Below, piece by piece: positions 44,996 through 54,436 of a stretch of DNA of 64,000 nt. The notes below the pieces were generated by a model. The model had not been told where the DNA came from. It saw only the letters and a program-made list of their open reading frames with translations, and made no database searches. The stretch spans positions 1 to 64,000 of the forward strand of contig NZ_FPAB01000003.1 of NCBI RefSeq assembly GCF_900116145.1, given 5' to 3'. Within the stretch, counting starts at the first letter, position 1, and each line of letters begins with the position of its first letter. The DNA comes from Streptomyces harbinensis (GTDB lineage Bacteria; Actinomycetota; Actinomycetes; Streptomycetales; Streptomycetaceae). The translations under genes and the position numbers were made by a program.

Positions 44996-46659
44996 GGGGA
45001 CACGGCTCCTTCCCGCTCGTCGTCGCGCGGCAGCCGGGCGGTGAAGACCGATCCGTCGACGGTGATCGAGCCACCGCGCCGGGTGCACACCAGCCGGGTG
45101 ATGGCCAGCCCGAGGCCCCGGCCGGCCGCCGGGGCGGTGGCCTTGGTGGTGAAGCCGTGCCGGAAGATCTCCTCGGCCAGTTCCGGGGCGACCCCGGGGC
45201 CCGAGTCGCGCACCGTGAGCCGGACCTCCGGCGGGCCGGCGGAACCGGACGAGCCGGGGCCGGAGCCGGACGGGCCGGGGCCGGTCTCGGTGAGGGTGAT
45301 CTCCACCCAGCCGTCCCGGCCCGCGCCGCGCACCGCGTCCAGGGCGTTGTCCACCAGATTGCCGACGACCGTGACCAGGTCGGAGGAGAGCGTCTCGGGC
45401 AGCGGCCCCAGCGCGCTGCCGGCGGTGACCCGCAGGGCGGCGCCCTGCTCGGCGGCCAGCGACGCCTTGGCGATCAGCAGCGCCGCCAGCGACGGGTCGG
45501 CGATCTTGGAGATCACCTCGGCGGCCCGCTCGGTGTGCGCGCCGCTCACCCCGCGCACGTACCGCGCCACCTCCGGGTACTCCCGCAGCTCGACGAGCCC
45601 GGCGATGACGTGCAGGTGGTTGGAGAACTCGTGCGCCTGGGCCCGCAGGGTGTCGGTCGCGCTGCGGGTGGTCTCCAGCTGGTGCTGGAGTGCGGCTATT
45701 TCGGTCAGATCGCGCATGGTGGTCACCGAGCCGGCGTACTGGCCCCGGGTCATCAGCGGCATCCGGTTGAGGGTCAGCACCCGGTCGGCAGTGAACACTA
45801 CCTGGTCGTGCCCGGCGGACCGCCCGCTCAGCACCTCGTGCAGCCGGGGCTCGACGCCCAGCTCGCCGAGGGTACGGCCCGGGGCGTCGCCCGGCAGCCG
45901 CAGCAGCGCGCGGGCGGTGTCGTTGACCAGGGTGACCCGGCCCTGCCGGTCCAGGCCCAGCACCCCTTCCCTGATCCCGTGCAGCATCGCCTCCCGGTGC
46001 TCGGCCAGCGCCGTGATCGCCTCCGGCTCCAGGCCCAGCGTCTGCCGCTTGATCCGGCGGGCCAGCAGATACGAGCCGAGCGCCCCCAGCGCGCTGGCGA
46101 TGCCCAGATAGGCCAGCATCTGCGGGGCGGCGGCGGCGATCCGCTCGGTGAGGCTCTGGTAGTCGCGGCCCGCCGAGACGATGCCGAGCAGCCGGCCGTC
46201 CTCGCCGAACACCGGGACGTGCGCCACCAGGGAGGTGTGCCCGCCCGCCGTGGTGATGCCGATCCAGGACCGGCCGGCGAGCACGTCCGAGCCGCCCAGC
46301 GGCAGTTCGGCGCCGATCCGGCGCGGGTCGGCCGCCGTCAGGATCCGGCGGTCGGTGCCGGTGATCTCCACCGTGGAGGCGCTGGAGACACTGCGGGCGT
46401 TCTCGGCCGCCGTCATCAGGATGCCCTGCCGCCGGGAATCGGCCAGCCCCACCCGTACCGCGTCCTGGGCCGCGACCGTCTCGGCCACGCTCAGCAGCCG
46501 GCCGCCCTCCGCCCGCCGGAACTCGGCGTCCGCCTGCGCCACGGTGACCGCCGCGATCACCACGAGCACCACCACGATCAGCCCCAGCTGGAGCACCAGG
46601 AACTGGCCGGCCAGGGTTAGGCGGGGGCGCGCGCGGAGACGGTGCCGTACGGATATCAC
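44992..46659 (-). CDS. Sensor histidine kinase of the CitA/DcuS type
   Basis: 555 aa. First helix (FLVLQLGLIVVVLVVIAAVTV), extracellular sCache-like sensor (about 45-170), second helix (MLAYLGIASALGALGSYLLA), PAS (REGVLGLDRQGRVTLVNDTARALL), H-box LRAQAHEFSNHLHVI with phospho-His, and HATPase (NLVDNALDAV, DSGPGV, GRGLGLAI). It faces the tctC gene, so a tricarboxylate or related acid is the likely ligand. GTG start with GGAG. Confidence 0.92.
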   Translation of the reverse strand: MISVRHRLRARPRLTLAGQFLVLQLGLIVVVLVVIAAVTVAQADAEFRRAEGGRLLSVAETVAAQDAVRVGLADSRRQGILMTAAENARSVSSASTVEITGTDRRILTAADPRRIGAELPLGGSDVLAGRSWIGITTAGGHTSLVAHVPVFGEDGRLLGIVSAGRDYQSLTERIAAAAPQMLAYLGIASALGALGSYLLARRIKRQTLGLEPEAITALAEHREAMLHGIREGVLGLDRQGRVTLVNDTARALLRLPGDAPGRTLGELGVEPRLHEVLSGRSAGHDQVVFTADRVLTLNRMPLMTRGQYAGSVTTMRDLTEIAALQHQLETTRSATDTLRAQAHEFSNHLHVIAGLVELREYPEVARYVRGVSGAHTERAAEVISKIADPSLAALLIAKASLAAEQGAALRVTAGSALGPLPETLSSDLVTVVGNLVDNALDAVRGAGRDGWVEITLTETGPGPSGSGPGSSGSAGPPEVRLTVRDSGPGVAPELAEEIFRHGFTTKATAPAAGRGLGLAITRLVCTRRGGSITVDGSVFTARLPRDDEREGAVSP

Positions 46660-46738
46660 TGGCTCCGCCTCCCTTCTTCGGACATGCGCTGGTGTTGCAT
46701 CCTAGGTACCTCAATGGCGACCGGCGGAAGGGCGGGCG

Positions 46739-47770
46739 GTGAGCACCTCGCGGCGGACCCTGCTCACGGGCGGCGTGGGCGCGCTCGGCGGGCTGCTGCT
46801 CGGCGCGGCCGGCTGCGCCGCCAGCGGCCCCGTACCCCACCACGAGCTGCGGCTGATGGTGCCCAACACCCCCGGCGGCGGATACGACTACACCGCCCGC
46901 ACGCTCGCCGTCACCCTCAGTGACACCGAGCTGGTGGACGCGGTCGAGGTGTTCAACCTGACCGGCGGCTCCGGCACGGTGGCGCTGACCCGGCTGGTGC
47001 ACGAGGCGGGCAACGGCCGGCTGCTCCTCCAGATGGGCCTCGGCCTGGTCGGCAGCGTCAACACCCACGCCGAACTGAACCCGACCCGGATCGCCGACGC
47101 CACCCCGGTCGCCCGGCTGATGGACGAGGCGGAGGCGGTGATCGTCGCCCCCGACTCGCCCTACCGCTCGCTGGCCGCGCTGACGGCGGCCTGGCGGGAC
47201 GGCGGCCTGCGGGCCGGCACCGGATCACGGCCCGGCGGCCCCGACCACCTGGCGCTCATGCTGACCGCCGAGGCCGCCGGGATCGCCCCGGACGAGGTGC
47301 GGTACTCCGTGTACGACGGCGGCGGCGGACTGCTCGCGGCGCTGCTCAGCCACGACGTGGACTTCGTCATGAGCGGGGTGAGCGAGTACCGGCACGCCAT
47401 CGCCACCGGCGAACTGCGGGTGCTGGCGGTGACCGGGGAGCAGCGCCTGGCCGGGATCGACGCCCCCACCCTGCGCGAATCCGGCTTCGACCTCGCGGTC
47501 ACCAACTGGCGCGGCCTGCTCGCCCCGCCCGGCCTCGCCGAACGGGACCTGGCCGAGACCACCGCCGTCCTGGACGCCCTGCACGCCACCACGCAGTGGC
47601 GGCGCGCCCTGCGCGACAACGGGTGGAGCGACGCGTACCTGACCGGCGACGCCTTCGGCCGCTTCCTGGCGGCCGAGGACCAACGGGTCGGGCGGCTGCT
47701 GCGCACCTTCCCCGCCGGAACCGGAGCCGGCGGCGGCTCCGGGGCGGACGCCGGGGCGGATCGGGACTGA
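46739..47770 (+). CDS. TctC-type tripartite tricarboxylate-binding lipoprotein
   Basis: 343 aa. Signal with twin-arginine-like start (STSRRTLLTGGVGALGGLLLGAAGC) and lipobox. Bug/TctC features: MVPNTPGGGYDYTARTL, LTGGSGTVALTRL, GSRPGGPDHLALML, VDFVMSGVSEYRHAIATGELRVLAV. Normally tctB and tctA permease genes follow; here an SDR on the other strand follows immediately. It may feed an unlinked permease or act as co-sensor for the CitA-like kinase opposite. GTG start; a low-complexity Gly/Ala/Asp tail ends the protein. Confidence 0.88.
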   Translation: MSTSRRTLLTGGVGALGGLLLGAAGCAASGPVPHHELRLMVPNTPGGGYDYTARTLAVTLSDTELVDAVEVFNLTGGSGTVALTRLVHEAGNGRLLLQMGLGLVGSVNTHAELNPTRIADATPVARLMDEAEAVIVAPDSPYRSLAALTAAWRDGGLRAGTGSRPGGPDHLALMLTAEAAGIAPDEVRYSVYDGGGGLLAALLSHDVDFVMSGVSEYRHAIATGELRVLAVTGEQRLAGIDAPTLRESGFDLAVTNWRGLLAPPGLAERDLAETTAVLDALHATTQWRRALRDNGWSDAYLTGDAFGRFLAAEDQRVGRLLRTFPAGTGAGGGSGADAGADRD

Positions 47771-47791
47771 GGCGGACCGGACCGAGGCGGA

Positions 47792-48736
47792 TCAGGACCG
47801 AGGCGGGGCCGGTACCGGCGGCAGCGCCTCGTACCGTACGCCCGTCAGCTCCTCCGAGCGCCGCCACAGCCGCTCGGCCGGCTCGTCCCGCCGGGTCCAC
47901 GGCGCGCGCCAGCCGGCGCCGGGGCCGCCGCGCAGCCGCCGTCCGCCCAGCACGCTCGGCCCGGTGAAGGAGTCCGCCGTCACCTCGGGGGCGGTCGCCG
48001 CGTACAGGATCGGGGCGGCGCCCACCTCCGGGCCGGCCGCGAACAGCCGGTGCGCGGTGCGCGCGAGCCGCTGCCCCGTGCCGCCCCCGGCGTCCCCCGC
48101 GTCCTCGCCGCCCGGCTCCGTCTCCGCGAACCCCGGGTGGACGGCGGCGGCCAGCAGATCGGCGCCGGCCGCCCGCGCCCGGCGGGCCAGTTCATGGGTG
48201 AACAGCAGATTCGCCGCCTTCGACCGGCTGTGGGCGCGCCACCGCCGGTAGCGGCGCTCGGGGTCCAGCACCCCCGACCCGGCCAGATGCAGCAGGCTGG
48301 AGACGGTCACCACCCGCGCGCCCGGCGTCGCCAGCAGCTGGTCCAGGAGCAGCCCGGTGAGCGCGAAGTGCCCCAGGTGGCTGACACCGAACTGCGTCTC
48401 GAAGCCGTCGGCCGTCCGCCCGTACGCGACGGGCGCGGGCCCCGCGTTGTTGATCAGGACGTCCAGCGGCCGGTCGCCGTACCCGGCGGCGAAGGCGCGC
48501 ACCGAGGACAGGTCCGCCAGGTCCAGCAGCCGCAGTTCCGCCCGCGCCTCCGGCACCTGGGCCAGCAGCCGCTCCAGCGCCCGCGCGCCGCGCCGCCGGT
48601 CCCGGCAGGCCAGGATGGTGTGGGCGCCACGGCGCGCCAGTTCCCGCGCGGTGACGAAGCCCGGCCCGCCGCCGGCGCCGGTCACCACCACGGTGCGGCC
48701 CCGCAGATCCGGAATGTCGCGTACCGTCCAGCCCAT
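47792..48736 (-). CDS. Short-chain dehydrogenase (retinol-dehydrogenase-like) with His at the Tyr position
   Basis: 314 aa. TGAGGGPG cofactor loop, CRDRRRGARAL, LLDLADLSS, NNAG, GHFALTGLLL, VVTVSSLLH with the catalytic Ser. The YxxxK motif reads H-S-R-S-K (AHSRSKAANLLFTHEL): CAC instead of TAC, while Lys and the following SKxANLLFT pattern stay intact. Function unknown. Convergent with tctC (21-nt gap). Confidence 0.85.
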   Translation of the reverse strand: MGWTVRDIPDLRGRTVVVTGAGGGPGFVTARELARRGAHTILACRDRRRGARALERLLAQVPEARAELRLLDLADLSSVRAFAAGYGDRPLDVLINNAGPAPVAYGRTADGFETQFGVSHLGHFALTGLLLDQLLATPGARVVTVSSLLHLAGSGVLDPERRYRRWRAHSRSKAANLLFTHELARRARAAGADLLAAAVHPGFAETEPGGEDAGDAGGGTGQRLARTAHRLFAAGPEVGAAPILYAATAPEVTADSFTGPSVLGGRRLRGGPGAGWRAPWTRRDEPAERLWRRSEELTGVRYEALPPVPAPPRS

Positions 48737-48748
48737 GTCTCCAGCGTA

Positions 48749-48790
48749 GGCCGTCCCTTCCGGGCCACCGGAAACCCGGAAGGGACGGCC
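48749..48790 (-). terminator. Terminator of the xylan ABC/GH3 operon
   Basis: A 16-bp perfect stem (48749-48764 with 48775-48790) and 10-nt loop, 10 nt after the GH3 stop. It also lies directly upstream of the SDR start at 48736. Confidence 0.85.
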
Positions 48791-48799
48791 CGGCCCCGA

Positions 48800-51091
48800 T
48801 CAGAGGGGCGTCACCTCGGCCGGGCAGCGCAGCCGGCGGTCGTGGCCCACCGTCCGTTCCGGCCCGGTGAGGGTGAGCGGCAGGGCGTGCCGGATGTCGC
48901 CGCTGGAGGCGGCCAGCCGCAGTTCGAGCGTGCCGGGATCGGTGATGCGGCGGCCCGGGGCCACGGTGTACGCGGCCAGGTCGGCGTGGAAGGCGAACCG
49001 CACCCGGGCGGCGGCGCCGGGGGCCAGGTCCACCCGGGCGTAGCCGATCAGCCGGTTGACCGGGCGGACGACGGCGGCGACCGGATCGTGCAGATACAGC
49101 TGCACCACCTCCGTCCCCGCGCGATCACCCGTATTGGTGACGGTGACCTCGGCGTCCGCCGTGCCGTCGGTGCCGGTGGCCGTGGTCGACAGGCGGGCGC
49201 CGGTCCACTCGAAAGAGGTGTACGACAGCCCGTGCCCGAACGGGTACAGCGGGGTGGGGTCGATGGAGCTCTGGTCGCCCACCTGCCCGAGCGGCGGCGC
49301 CAGATAGCCCGCCGGCTGGCCGCCGGGGTGGACGGGGACGCCGACCGGCAGCCGTCCGGACGGGTTGACCCGGCCCGACAGCACCCCGGCGACCGCGGGT
49401 CCCCCTTCCTCACCGGGGAAGAACGCCTGCACGATCGCGGCGGCCCGGCCCGCCCAGCGGCCCAGCGCGTACGGCCGTCCGGTGAACAGCACCAGGACGA
49501 CCGGCGGCCCGTCCGCCGTCCCCGCGTCGTCCGCCCCGCCGAGCAGTTCGTCCAGCAGGGCGCCCTGGTTCTCGGGCAGTTCGAGGTCGGCGGCGTCGCA
49601 GCCCTCGCCGGAGGTGCCGCGCCCGAAGAGGCCGGAGCGGTCGCCGACGGCCACCACGATCACATCGGCGTCCCGGTCCGCGCCGGTGGTGATCTCGGCG
49701 TCCGGGAGTTCGGCGCGCAGCGACTCCAGCAGGGTCGGCACCGCGACGCCCAGCGGCAGCTCCGGGTACTCCAGGCCGACATGGCGCGGGAAGCTGTAGC
49801 AGCCGAGCATCGCCGCCGCCTCGTCGGCGAACGGGCCGGTCACCGCGATCCTGGCGCCCGGCGCCAGCGGCAGCGCCCCGGCGCGGTGCTCCAGCAGCAC
49901 CACCGACTCCTCGGCCAGCCGGCGGGCCGCGTCCCGCAGGACCGGCGGGTCGAGATCGACCGGGCGGTCCTCGCGCACGGCCGGCGGCTCGGGCGACCAG
50001 CCGGGGTCGAGCAGCCCCAGTTCCGCCTTCTGGGTCAGCACCCGCAGCACGGAGCGGTCCACCACCGACTCGGGAACGTCCCCCGACCGTACGGCCTTCA
50101 GCAGCGGGATGCCGTACGCGCGGACCGCGGGCAGTTCCACGTCCACCCCGGCGGTCAGCGCGCGGACCGCCGCCTCGGCCGGGGAGCCGGCCACCCCGTG
50201 GCTGGTCTCCAGGAAAGTCACGCCGAAGTAGTCGGAGACCACCGTGCCGGTGAACCCCCACTCCTCGCGCAGCAGCTGGGTGAGCAGCCAGGAGTCGCCG
50301 TGCGACGGGACCCCGTCCAGATCGACGTAACTGGCCATCACCGAGCGGGCGCCGCCCTCGCGCAGCCCCATCTCGAACGGCGGCAGCACCACATCGGCCA
50401 GCTCGCGCGGCCCCATGGCGACCGGGGCGTGGTTGCGGGCGCCGCGCGAGGACGCGTAGCCGGCGAAGTGCTTGAGGGTGGCGACCACCCCGGACGACTC
50501 CAGGCCGCGCACATAGCCGGTGGCGATGGTGGCCACCAGGTACGGGTCCTCGCCGATGGCCTCCTCGGTGCGCCCCCAGCGCGGGTCGCGCACCACGTCG
50601 AGCACCGGGGACAGGCCCTGGTGGATGCCGACCTCCCGCAGCGAGGCGCCGATCAGGGCGGCGGCCTCCTCCACCAGGTCCGGGTCGAAGGTCGCGCCCC
50701 AGGCCAGCGGGGTGGGCAGTACGGTCGCCTGCCAGGCGGTGAAGCCGGTCAGGCACTCCTCGTGCGCGATGGCCGGGATGCCGTGCCGGTTGGCCGCGGC
50801 GATCCTGCGCTGCTCGGCGGCCAGCGAGCGGGCCCGCTCGGCGGGCTCGACGGGTGCGGTGCCGAAGGGGCGGGTCAGCTGGCCCAGGCCGTGCGGCAGC
50901 AAGGCGTCCAGGTCCATGTCGGGTTCGGTGAGCAGGCCCTGGAGCGGGGCGACATCCTCCCCGTCACCGTCCGAATTGGGCCAGATGCTGCTCAGCTGTG
51001 CCAGCTTCTCCTCCAGGGTGAGGCGGCCGAGGAGATCGGCGGCGCGTTCGGCGGCCGGACGGGACGGGTCCTGCCACGTCTGCTGCTCCAT
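48800..51091 (-). CDS. bxlA: GH3 beta-xylosidase/beta-glucosidase
   Basis: 763 aa, cytoplasmic (no signal). GH3 N-domain with HEECLTGFTAW, GRTEEAIGEDPYLVA, LKHFAGYASSRGARNHAP (substrate Lys-His) and the nucleophile Asp in TGTVVSDYFGV; the GH3_C domain has VVLVLFTGRPYALG, and a fibronectin-III-like tail ends the protein (PFGHGLSYTSFEW). The gene is last in a unit with a sugar ABC transporter, as in the Streptomyces bxl xylo-oligosaccharide operon; the xylosidase assignment rests on this context. Confidence 0.85.
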   Translation of the reverse strand: MEQQTWQDPSRPAAERAADLLGRLTLEEKLAQLSSIWPNSDGDGEDVAPLQGLLTEPDMDLDALLPHGLGQLTRPFGTAPVEPAERARSLAAEQRRIAAANRHGIPAIAHEECLTGFTAWQATVLPTPLAWGATFDPDLVEEAAALIGASLREVGIHQGLSPVLDVVRDPRWGRTEEAIGEDPYLVATIATGYVRGLESSGVVATLKHFAGYASSRGARNHAPVAMGPRELADVVLPPFEMGLREGGARSVMASYVDLDGVPSHGDSWLLTQLLREEWGFTGTVVSDYFGVTFLETSHGVAGSPAEAAVRALTAGVDVELPAVRAYGIPLLKAVRSGDVPESVVDRSVLRVLTQKAELGLLDPGWSPEPPAVREDRPVDLDPPVLRDAARRLAEESVVLLEHRAGALPLAPGARIAVTGPFADEAAAMLGCYSFPRHVGLEYPELPLGVAVPTLLESLRAELPDAEITTGADRDADVIVVAVGDRSGLFGRGTSGEGCDAADLELPENQGALLDELLGGADDAGTADGPPVVLVLFTGRPYALGRWAGRAAAIVQAFFPGEEGGPAVAGVLSGRVNPSGRLPVGVPVHPGGQPAGYLAPPLGQVGDQSSIDPTPLYPFGHGLSYTSFEWTGARLSTTATGTDGTADAEVTVTNTGDRAGTEVVQLYLHDPVAAVVRPVNRLIGYARVDLAPGAAARVRFAFHADLAAYTVAPGRRITDPGTLELRLAASSGDIRHALPLTLTGPERTVGHDRRLRCPAEVTPL

Positions 51092-51144
51092 GAGGGCTCA
51101 GGTCTCCTTGTCGTGGTGCGGGGGAGGGGGCGTGCGGCGGCCGG

Positions 51145-51981
51145 TCAGCGACCGCCGACGCCCATCAGGCCGTTGATCAGCTGGCGGCGGGCGAAGAGAT
51201 AGGCGGTGAAGATCGGCACGATGGACAGCACGACGGCGGCCAGCAGCGCCGGGATGTCCACCCGGAACTCGCCGATGTAGTCGTACAGGCCCAGCGTCAG
51301 CACCCGGTTCTCCCGCGACTGGGTGAGGATCAGCGGGAACAGGAAGCCGTTCCAGGCACCGAGGGCCGAGAACACGCCGACGGTGGAGATGCCGCCCCGG
51401 GTCATCGGCACCACCAGCTGCCACAGCACCCGGGCCGGGCCCGCGCCGTCCAGCGCCATCGACTCGTACTGCTCCTCCTCGATGTCGCGCATCGAGCCGA
51501 CGAGGATCAGCACGCTGACGGGCAGCGAGAACGCGGCGGTGGGCAGGATGATCGCCAGCAGCGTGTCGTACAGCTGGAGTTCGGTGATGATCAGATAGAT
51601 CGGGATGATCACCGCCTGGGACGGGATCGCCAGCCCCAGCAGGAAGATCTGGAACACCCGCCGGGAGAGCCGGGTCCGGGTGCGGATGATGCTGTACGCG
51701 ACGGTGACGGCCAGCACGATCACGATCGCCGCGCAGGCGACCGTGACGATCAGCGTGTTGAGCAGATAGCGCGGGAAGTCGCCCTCCAGGACCCGGCGGT
51801 AGCTGTCCAGGGTGAACTCGCCGGGCAGCGAGAGCGGTCCGTTCTCCAGATAGGAGGAACGGGACTGCACGGTGGAGGCCACCAGGATGTACAGCGGCAC
51901 GGCCACGATGACCAGCCAGAGGAAGGCGGCGGCCCCGGCCGGGATGTTGGCGCGGCGCCGGCGGCGCGCGGATGTGCTCAT
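51145..51981 (-). CDS. bxlG: Sugar ABC transporter permease, MalG-like
   Basis: 278 aa, six helices (FLWLVIVAVPLYILVASTV first). EAA loop: ESMALDGAGPARVLWQLVVPMTRGGI. Its ATG overlaps the stop of the upstream permease (ATGA). Imports xylo-oligosaccharides if the operon assignment is right; the ATPase is not in the operon, so a shared MsiK-type ATPase elsewhere is expected. Confidence 0.88.
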   Translation of the reverse strand: MSTSARRRRRANIPAGAAAFLWLVIVAVPLYILVASTVQSRSSYLENGPLSLPGEFTLDSYRRVLEGDFPRYLLNTLIVTVACAAIVIVLAVTVAYSIIRTRTRLSRRVFQIFLLGLAIPSQAVIIPIYLIITELQLYDTLLAIILPTAAFSLPVSVLILVGSMRDIEEEQYESMALDGAGPARVLWQLVVPMTRGGISTVGVFSALGAWNGFLFPLILTQSRENRVLTLGLYDYIGEFRVDIPALLAAVVLSIVPIFTAYLFARRQLINGLMGVGGR

Positions 51982-52874
51982 ATCCCCTCCCGGGTGCTGC
52001 GCATCTTGCTGAAGCCGGTGAGCCGTACCAGGAGCAGGGAGACGGCGGTGGCGGTGATGACGAGGGCGGTGGCCACGGCGCTGGCGTAGCCGAGATCGAA
52101 GGCCTGGAAGCCGGTGCGGTACATCAGGAACGGCACGATGGTGGTCGCGTCGCCCGGACCGCCGCGGGTCAGGATCAGCACGGTGTCGAAGTAGGTGAGC
52201 GCGCCGACGACCATCAGCACCGAGGAGGTGACGATGGTGTTGCGCAGCTGGGGGAGGGTGATGGCGAAGAACTGGCGTACGGTGCCGGCGCCGTCGAGCG
52301 CGGCGGCGTCGTAGAGCGACTGCGGGATCTGCCGGGCGCCGCCCTGGTAGAGGAGCGTGTGCAGCGGGATGAACTGCCAGGCGGTGACGAAGAGGACGGC
52401 GGCGAACGCGCCGCGCGGGGAGCCCAGCAGATCGGCCGAGGAGAGGTTCAGCCAGTCGGCGATCTGGGCGTTGAGGCCGAGGTTGGGGTCGAAGATCGTC
52501 TTCCAGAGCAGGGCGAGCGCCACCGAGGAGGCGAGCAGCGGGAGGAAGAAGATCGCGGAGAGCAGGGCGCGGGTCCGCTGCCGGCCGGCCGCCCACACTC
52601 CCAGCAGCAGGGCGATGGGGGTCTGGAAGAGCCAGGTCAGGACGGTGAGCAGCAGGCTGAGCGCGATCGCCTGGCGCATGGTGTCGTCGTTCCACAGCCG
52701 GTCCCAGTTGTCGGTGCCCGTCCAGGACGGGTTGCTGAGACCGTCCCACTGCGTGAAGGACAGGTAGCCGACGATGAGCATCGGCGCAGCGGCGAAGAAC
52801 AGGAAGAAGAGCAGGCCGGGGACCGCCCAGGCAATGCCCGGGCGGCCGGTACGGCGTCGGGGGGCGGTGGTCAC
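51978..52874 (-). CDS. bxlF: Sugar ABC transporter permease, MalF-like
   Basis: 298 aa with six helices; EAA loop DAAALDGAGTVRQFFAITLPQLR. Lies 15 nt after the binding protein gene and overlaps the next permease by ATGA. Confidence 0.88.
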   Translation of the reverse strand: MTTAPRRRTGRPGIAWAVPGLLFFLFFAAAPMLIVGYLSFTQWDGLSNPSWTGTDNWDRLWNDDTMRQAIALSLLLTVLTWLFQTPIALLLGVWAAGRQRTRALLSAIFFLPLLASSVALALLWKTIFDPNLGLNAQIADWLNLSSADLLGSPRGAFAAVLFVTAWQFIPLHTLLYQGGARQIPQSLYDAAALDGAGTVRQFFAITLPQLRNTIVTSSVLMVVGALTYFDTVLILTRGGPGDATTIVPFLMYRTGFQAFDLGYASAVATALVITATAVSLLLVRLTGFSKMRSTREGI

Positions 52875-52889
52875 GTGAGCCGTCCCGCC

Positions 52890-54185
52890 TTACAGGTCCT
52901 GCATGGCGGCGACGAAGTCCTCGGGGCTCATCTGGCCGCCGAACAGCTTCTCGATGTTGTCGTGCAGGGCGGGCGCCTTGCCGGGCGGCAGCGCCTGGTC
53001 CCAGGAGAGCGTGAAGGACGGCGCCTCGGCGACCATGTCGTACTGGAAGCGGGCGAACTCCGGGCTGGCGTGCGAGTCCAGCAGGCTCTCGGCGTTGGCG
53101 GTGGTGGGGATGTCGCCGTTGTCGATCAGCGCCTGGGCGTACTCGGGCTCGGCGTGCATCCGCAGGAAGTCCAGGGCGGCGTCCAGGCGTTCGCCCTCGA
53201 CCTCGGAGTTGATGGACCAGTAGTTGGTGGGGTTGCCGACCAGGGCGCCCGGGTCACCGGTGCCGTCCGGGACGGTCGGGAAGGCGGCCCAGCCCAGGTC
53301 CTCGGCGGCGAACTCGGGCTGCTGGGAGAGCTGGTTGGCGTACTCCCAGCTGCCCATCAGGTGCATCACGCCGCCGCCCTGGGCGAAGAAGGTGGAGGCG
53401 CCGTCGGCGGTGTAGTTGACGGAGCGGAAGTTGTTGCCGAAGGTGCCGGCGTCCACCAGTTCCTTGACGGTGTCGGCCATCCAGCGCACCGCCGGGTCGG
53501 ACCAGGCGCTCGCGTCGCCGTTGCGGATCCGGTCGAAGATCTCGGCCCCGCCGCGCCGGTCGAGCAGGTACTCCAGCCACATCAGCTCGGTCCACGGGTC
53601 GGCACCGGCGACGACGGCCGGGACGGTGTCGCGGTCCAGGAAGACGTCGATGACGTGCAGCATGTCGTCCCAGGTGGCGGGCGGTTCGACGCCGGCCTCG
53701 GCGAAGGCGGTCTTGTTGTAGAAGAGGATGACGGGCTGCACGCCGCGCATAGGTATGCCGTAGTAGCGCCCGTCGACGGCGCCCGCGTCCAGGATGGTGG
53801 GAATGAAGGCGTCTTTGAGTTCGGGCTCCTCGTCCAGGATGGGCGTGAGATCGACCAGCATGTCCTGCTCGACAAAGTCGGCGATGGAGCCGCCGCCCCA
53901 GTTGAAGAAGACATCGGGCGCGTTGGGGCTGCCCATGGCGGTGCGCATCCGGTCGGTGTAGTTGTCGCCGGGGATCTGCACGAGATCGATCTTGATGTCG
54001 GAGGTCTCGTTGAACTTCTCGACGAACTCTTCCTGGATGACGGTCGAGCCGTCCTGATAGACCCACACGGAGAGGGTGTCGCCCCCGCCGCGGCTCGGCC
54101 CGCCGCTGCCGCAGGCGGCCAGAGTGGTCGTCGCCACGGCACAGGCCGCCGTGGCGGCGAGGAGACGCAGGGTACGGATACGCAT
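52890..54185 (-). CDS. bxlE: Sugar-binding lipoprotein of the ABC transporter
   Basis: 431 aa. Signal with lipobox (TTLAACGSGG), then a family 1 binding protein (SVWVYQDGSTVIQEEFVEKFNETSDIKIDLVQIPGDNYTDRMRTAMGSPNAPDVFFNWGGG). Opens the bxlE-F-G-A operon. The operator candidate at 54207 overlaps its -10. Confidence 0.9.
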   Translation of the reverse strand: MRIRTLRLLAATAACAVATTTLAACGSGGPSRGGGDTLSVWVYQDGSTVIQEEFVEKFNETSDIKIDLVQIPGDNYTDRMRTAMGSPNAPDVFFNWGGGSIADFVEQDMLVDLTPILDEEPELKDAFIPTILDAGAVDGRYYGIPMRGVQPVILFYNKTAFAEAGVEPPATWDDMLHVIDVFLDRDTVPAVVAGADPWTELMWLEYLLDRRGGAEIFDRIRNGDASAWSDPAVRWMADTVKELVDAGTFGNNFRSVNYTADGASTFFAQGGGVMHLMGSWEYANQLSQQPEFAAEDLGWAAFPTVPDGTGDPGALVGNPTNYWSINSEVEGERLDAALDFLRMHAEPEYAQALIDNGDIPTTANAESLLDSHASPEFARFQYDMVAEAPSFTLSWDQALPPGKAPALHDNIEKLFGGQMSPEDFVAAMQDL

Positions 54186-54206
54186 CGCACACCTTCCGGA
54201 AAGTCG

Positions 54207-54220
54207 CCGAAAATTATCGG
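54207..54220 (-). promoter_or_regulatory. Candidate LacI-type operator over the -10 of the ABC operon
   Basis: CCGAAAATTATCGG pairs with itself at six of seven positions. The minus-strand GATAAT (54213-54218) inside it resembles a -10 for the operon. It recalls the cGAAA/TTTCg half-sites of LacI regulators of xylan genes. Confidence 0.5.
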
Positions 54221-54436
54221 AGCAAGTGCCGAAGAAAGTTACGGCGGCGGGGCGTTGGCGTCAACGGTTTGCACACGACTGCCCGGTGGGAGGGCGCCCG
54301 CGCGGAGCGCGCGGCGGCCCGGGCGCGGGGCGGAAGCGGCCCGGTGCGGCCCGGTGCGGCACGGGTGGCAGGATCGCCGGTACCACCACCGGCGTACGGC
54401 CGCCTTCCGCCGGAACATCCGACCGAGGAGGTCACC

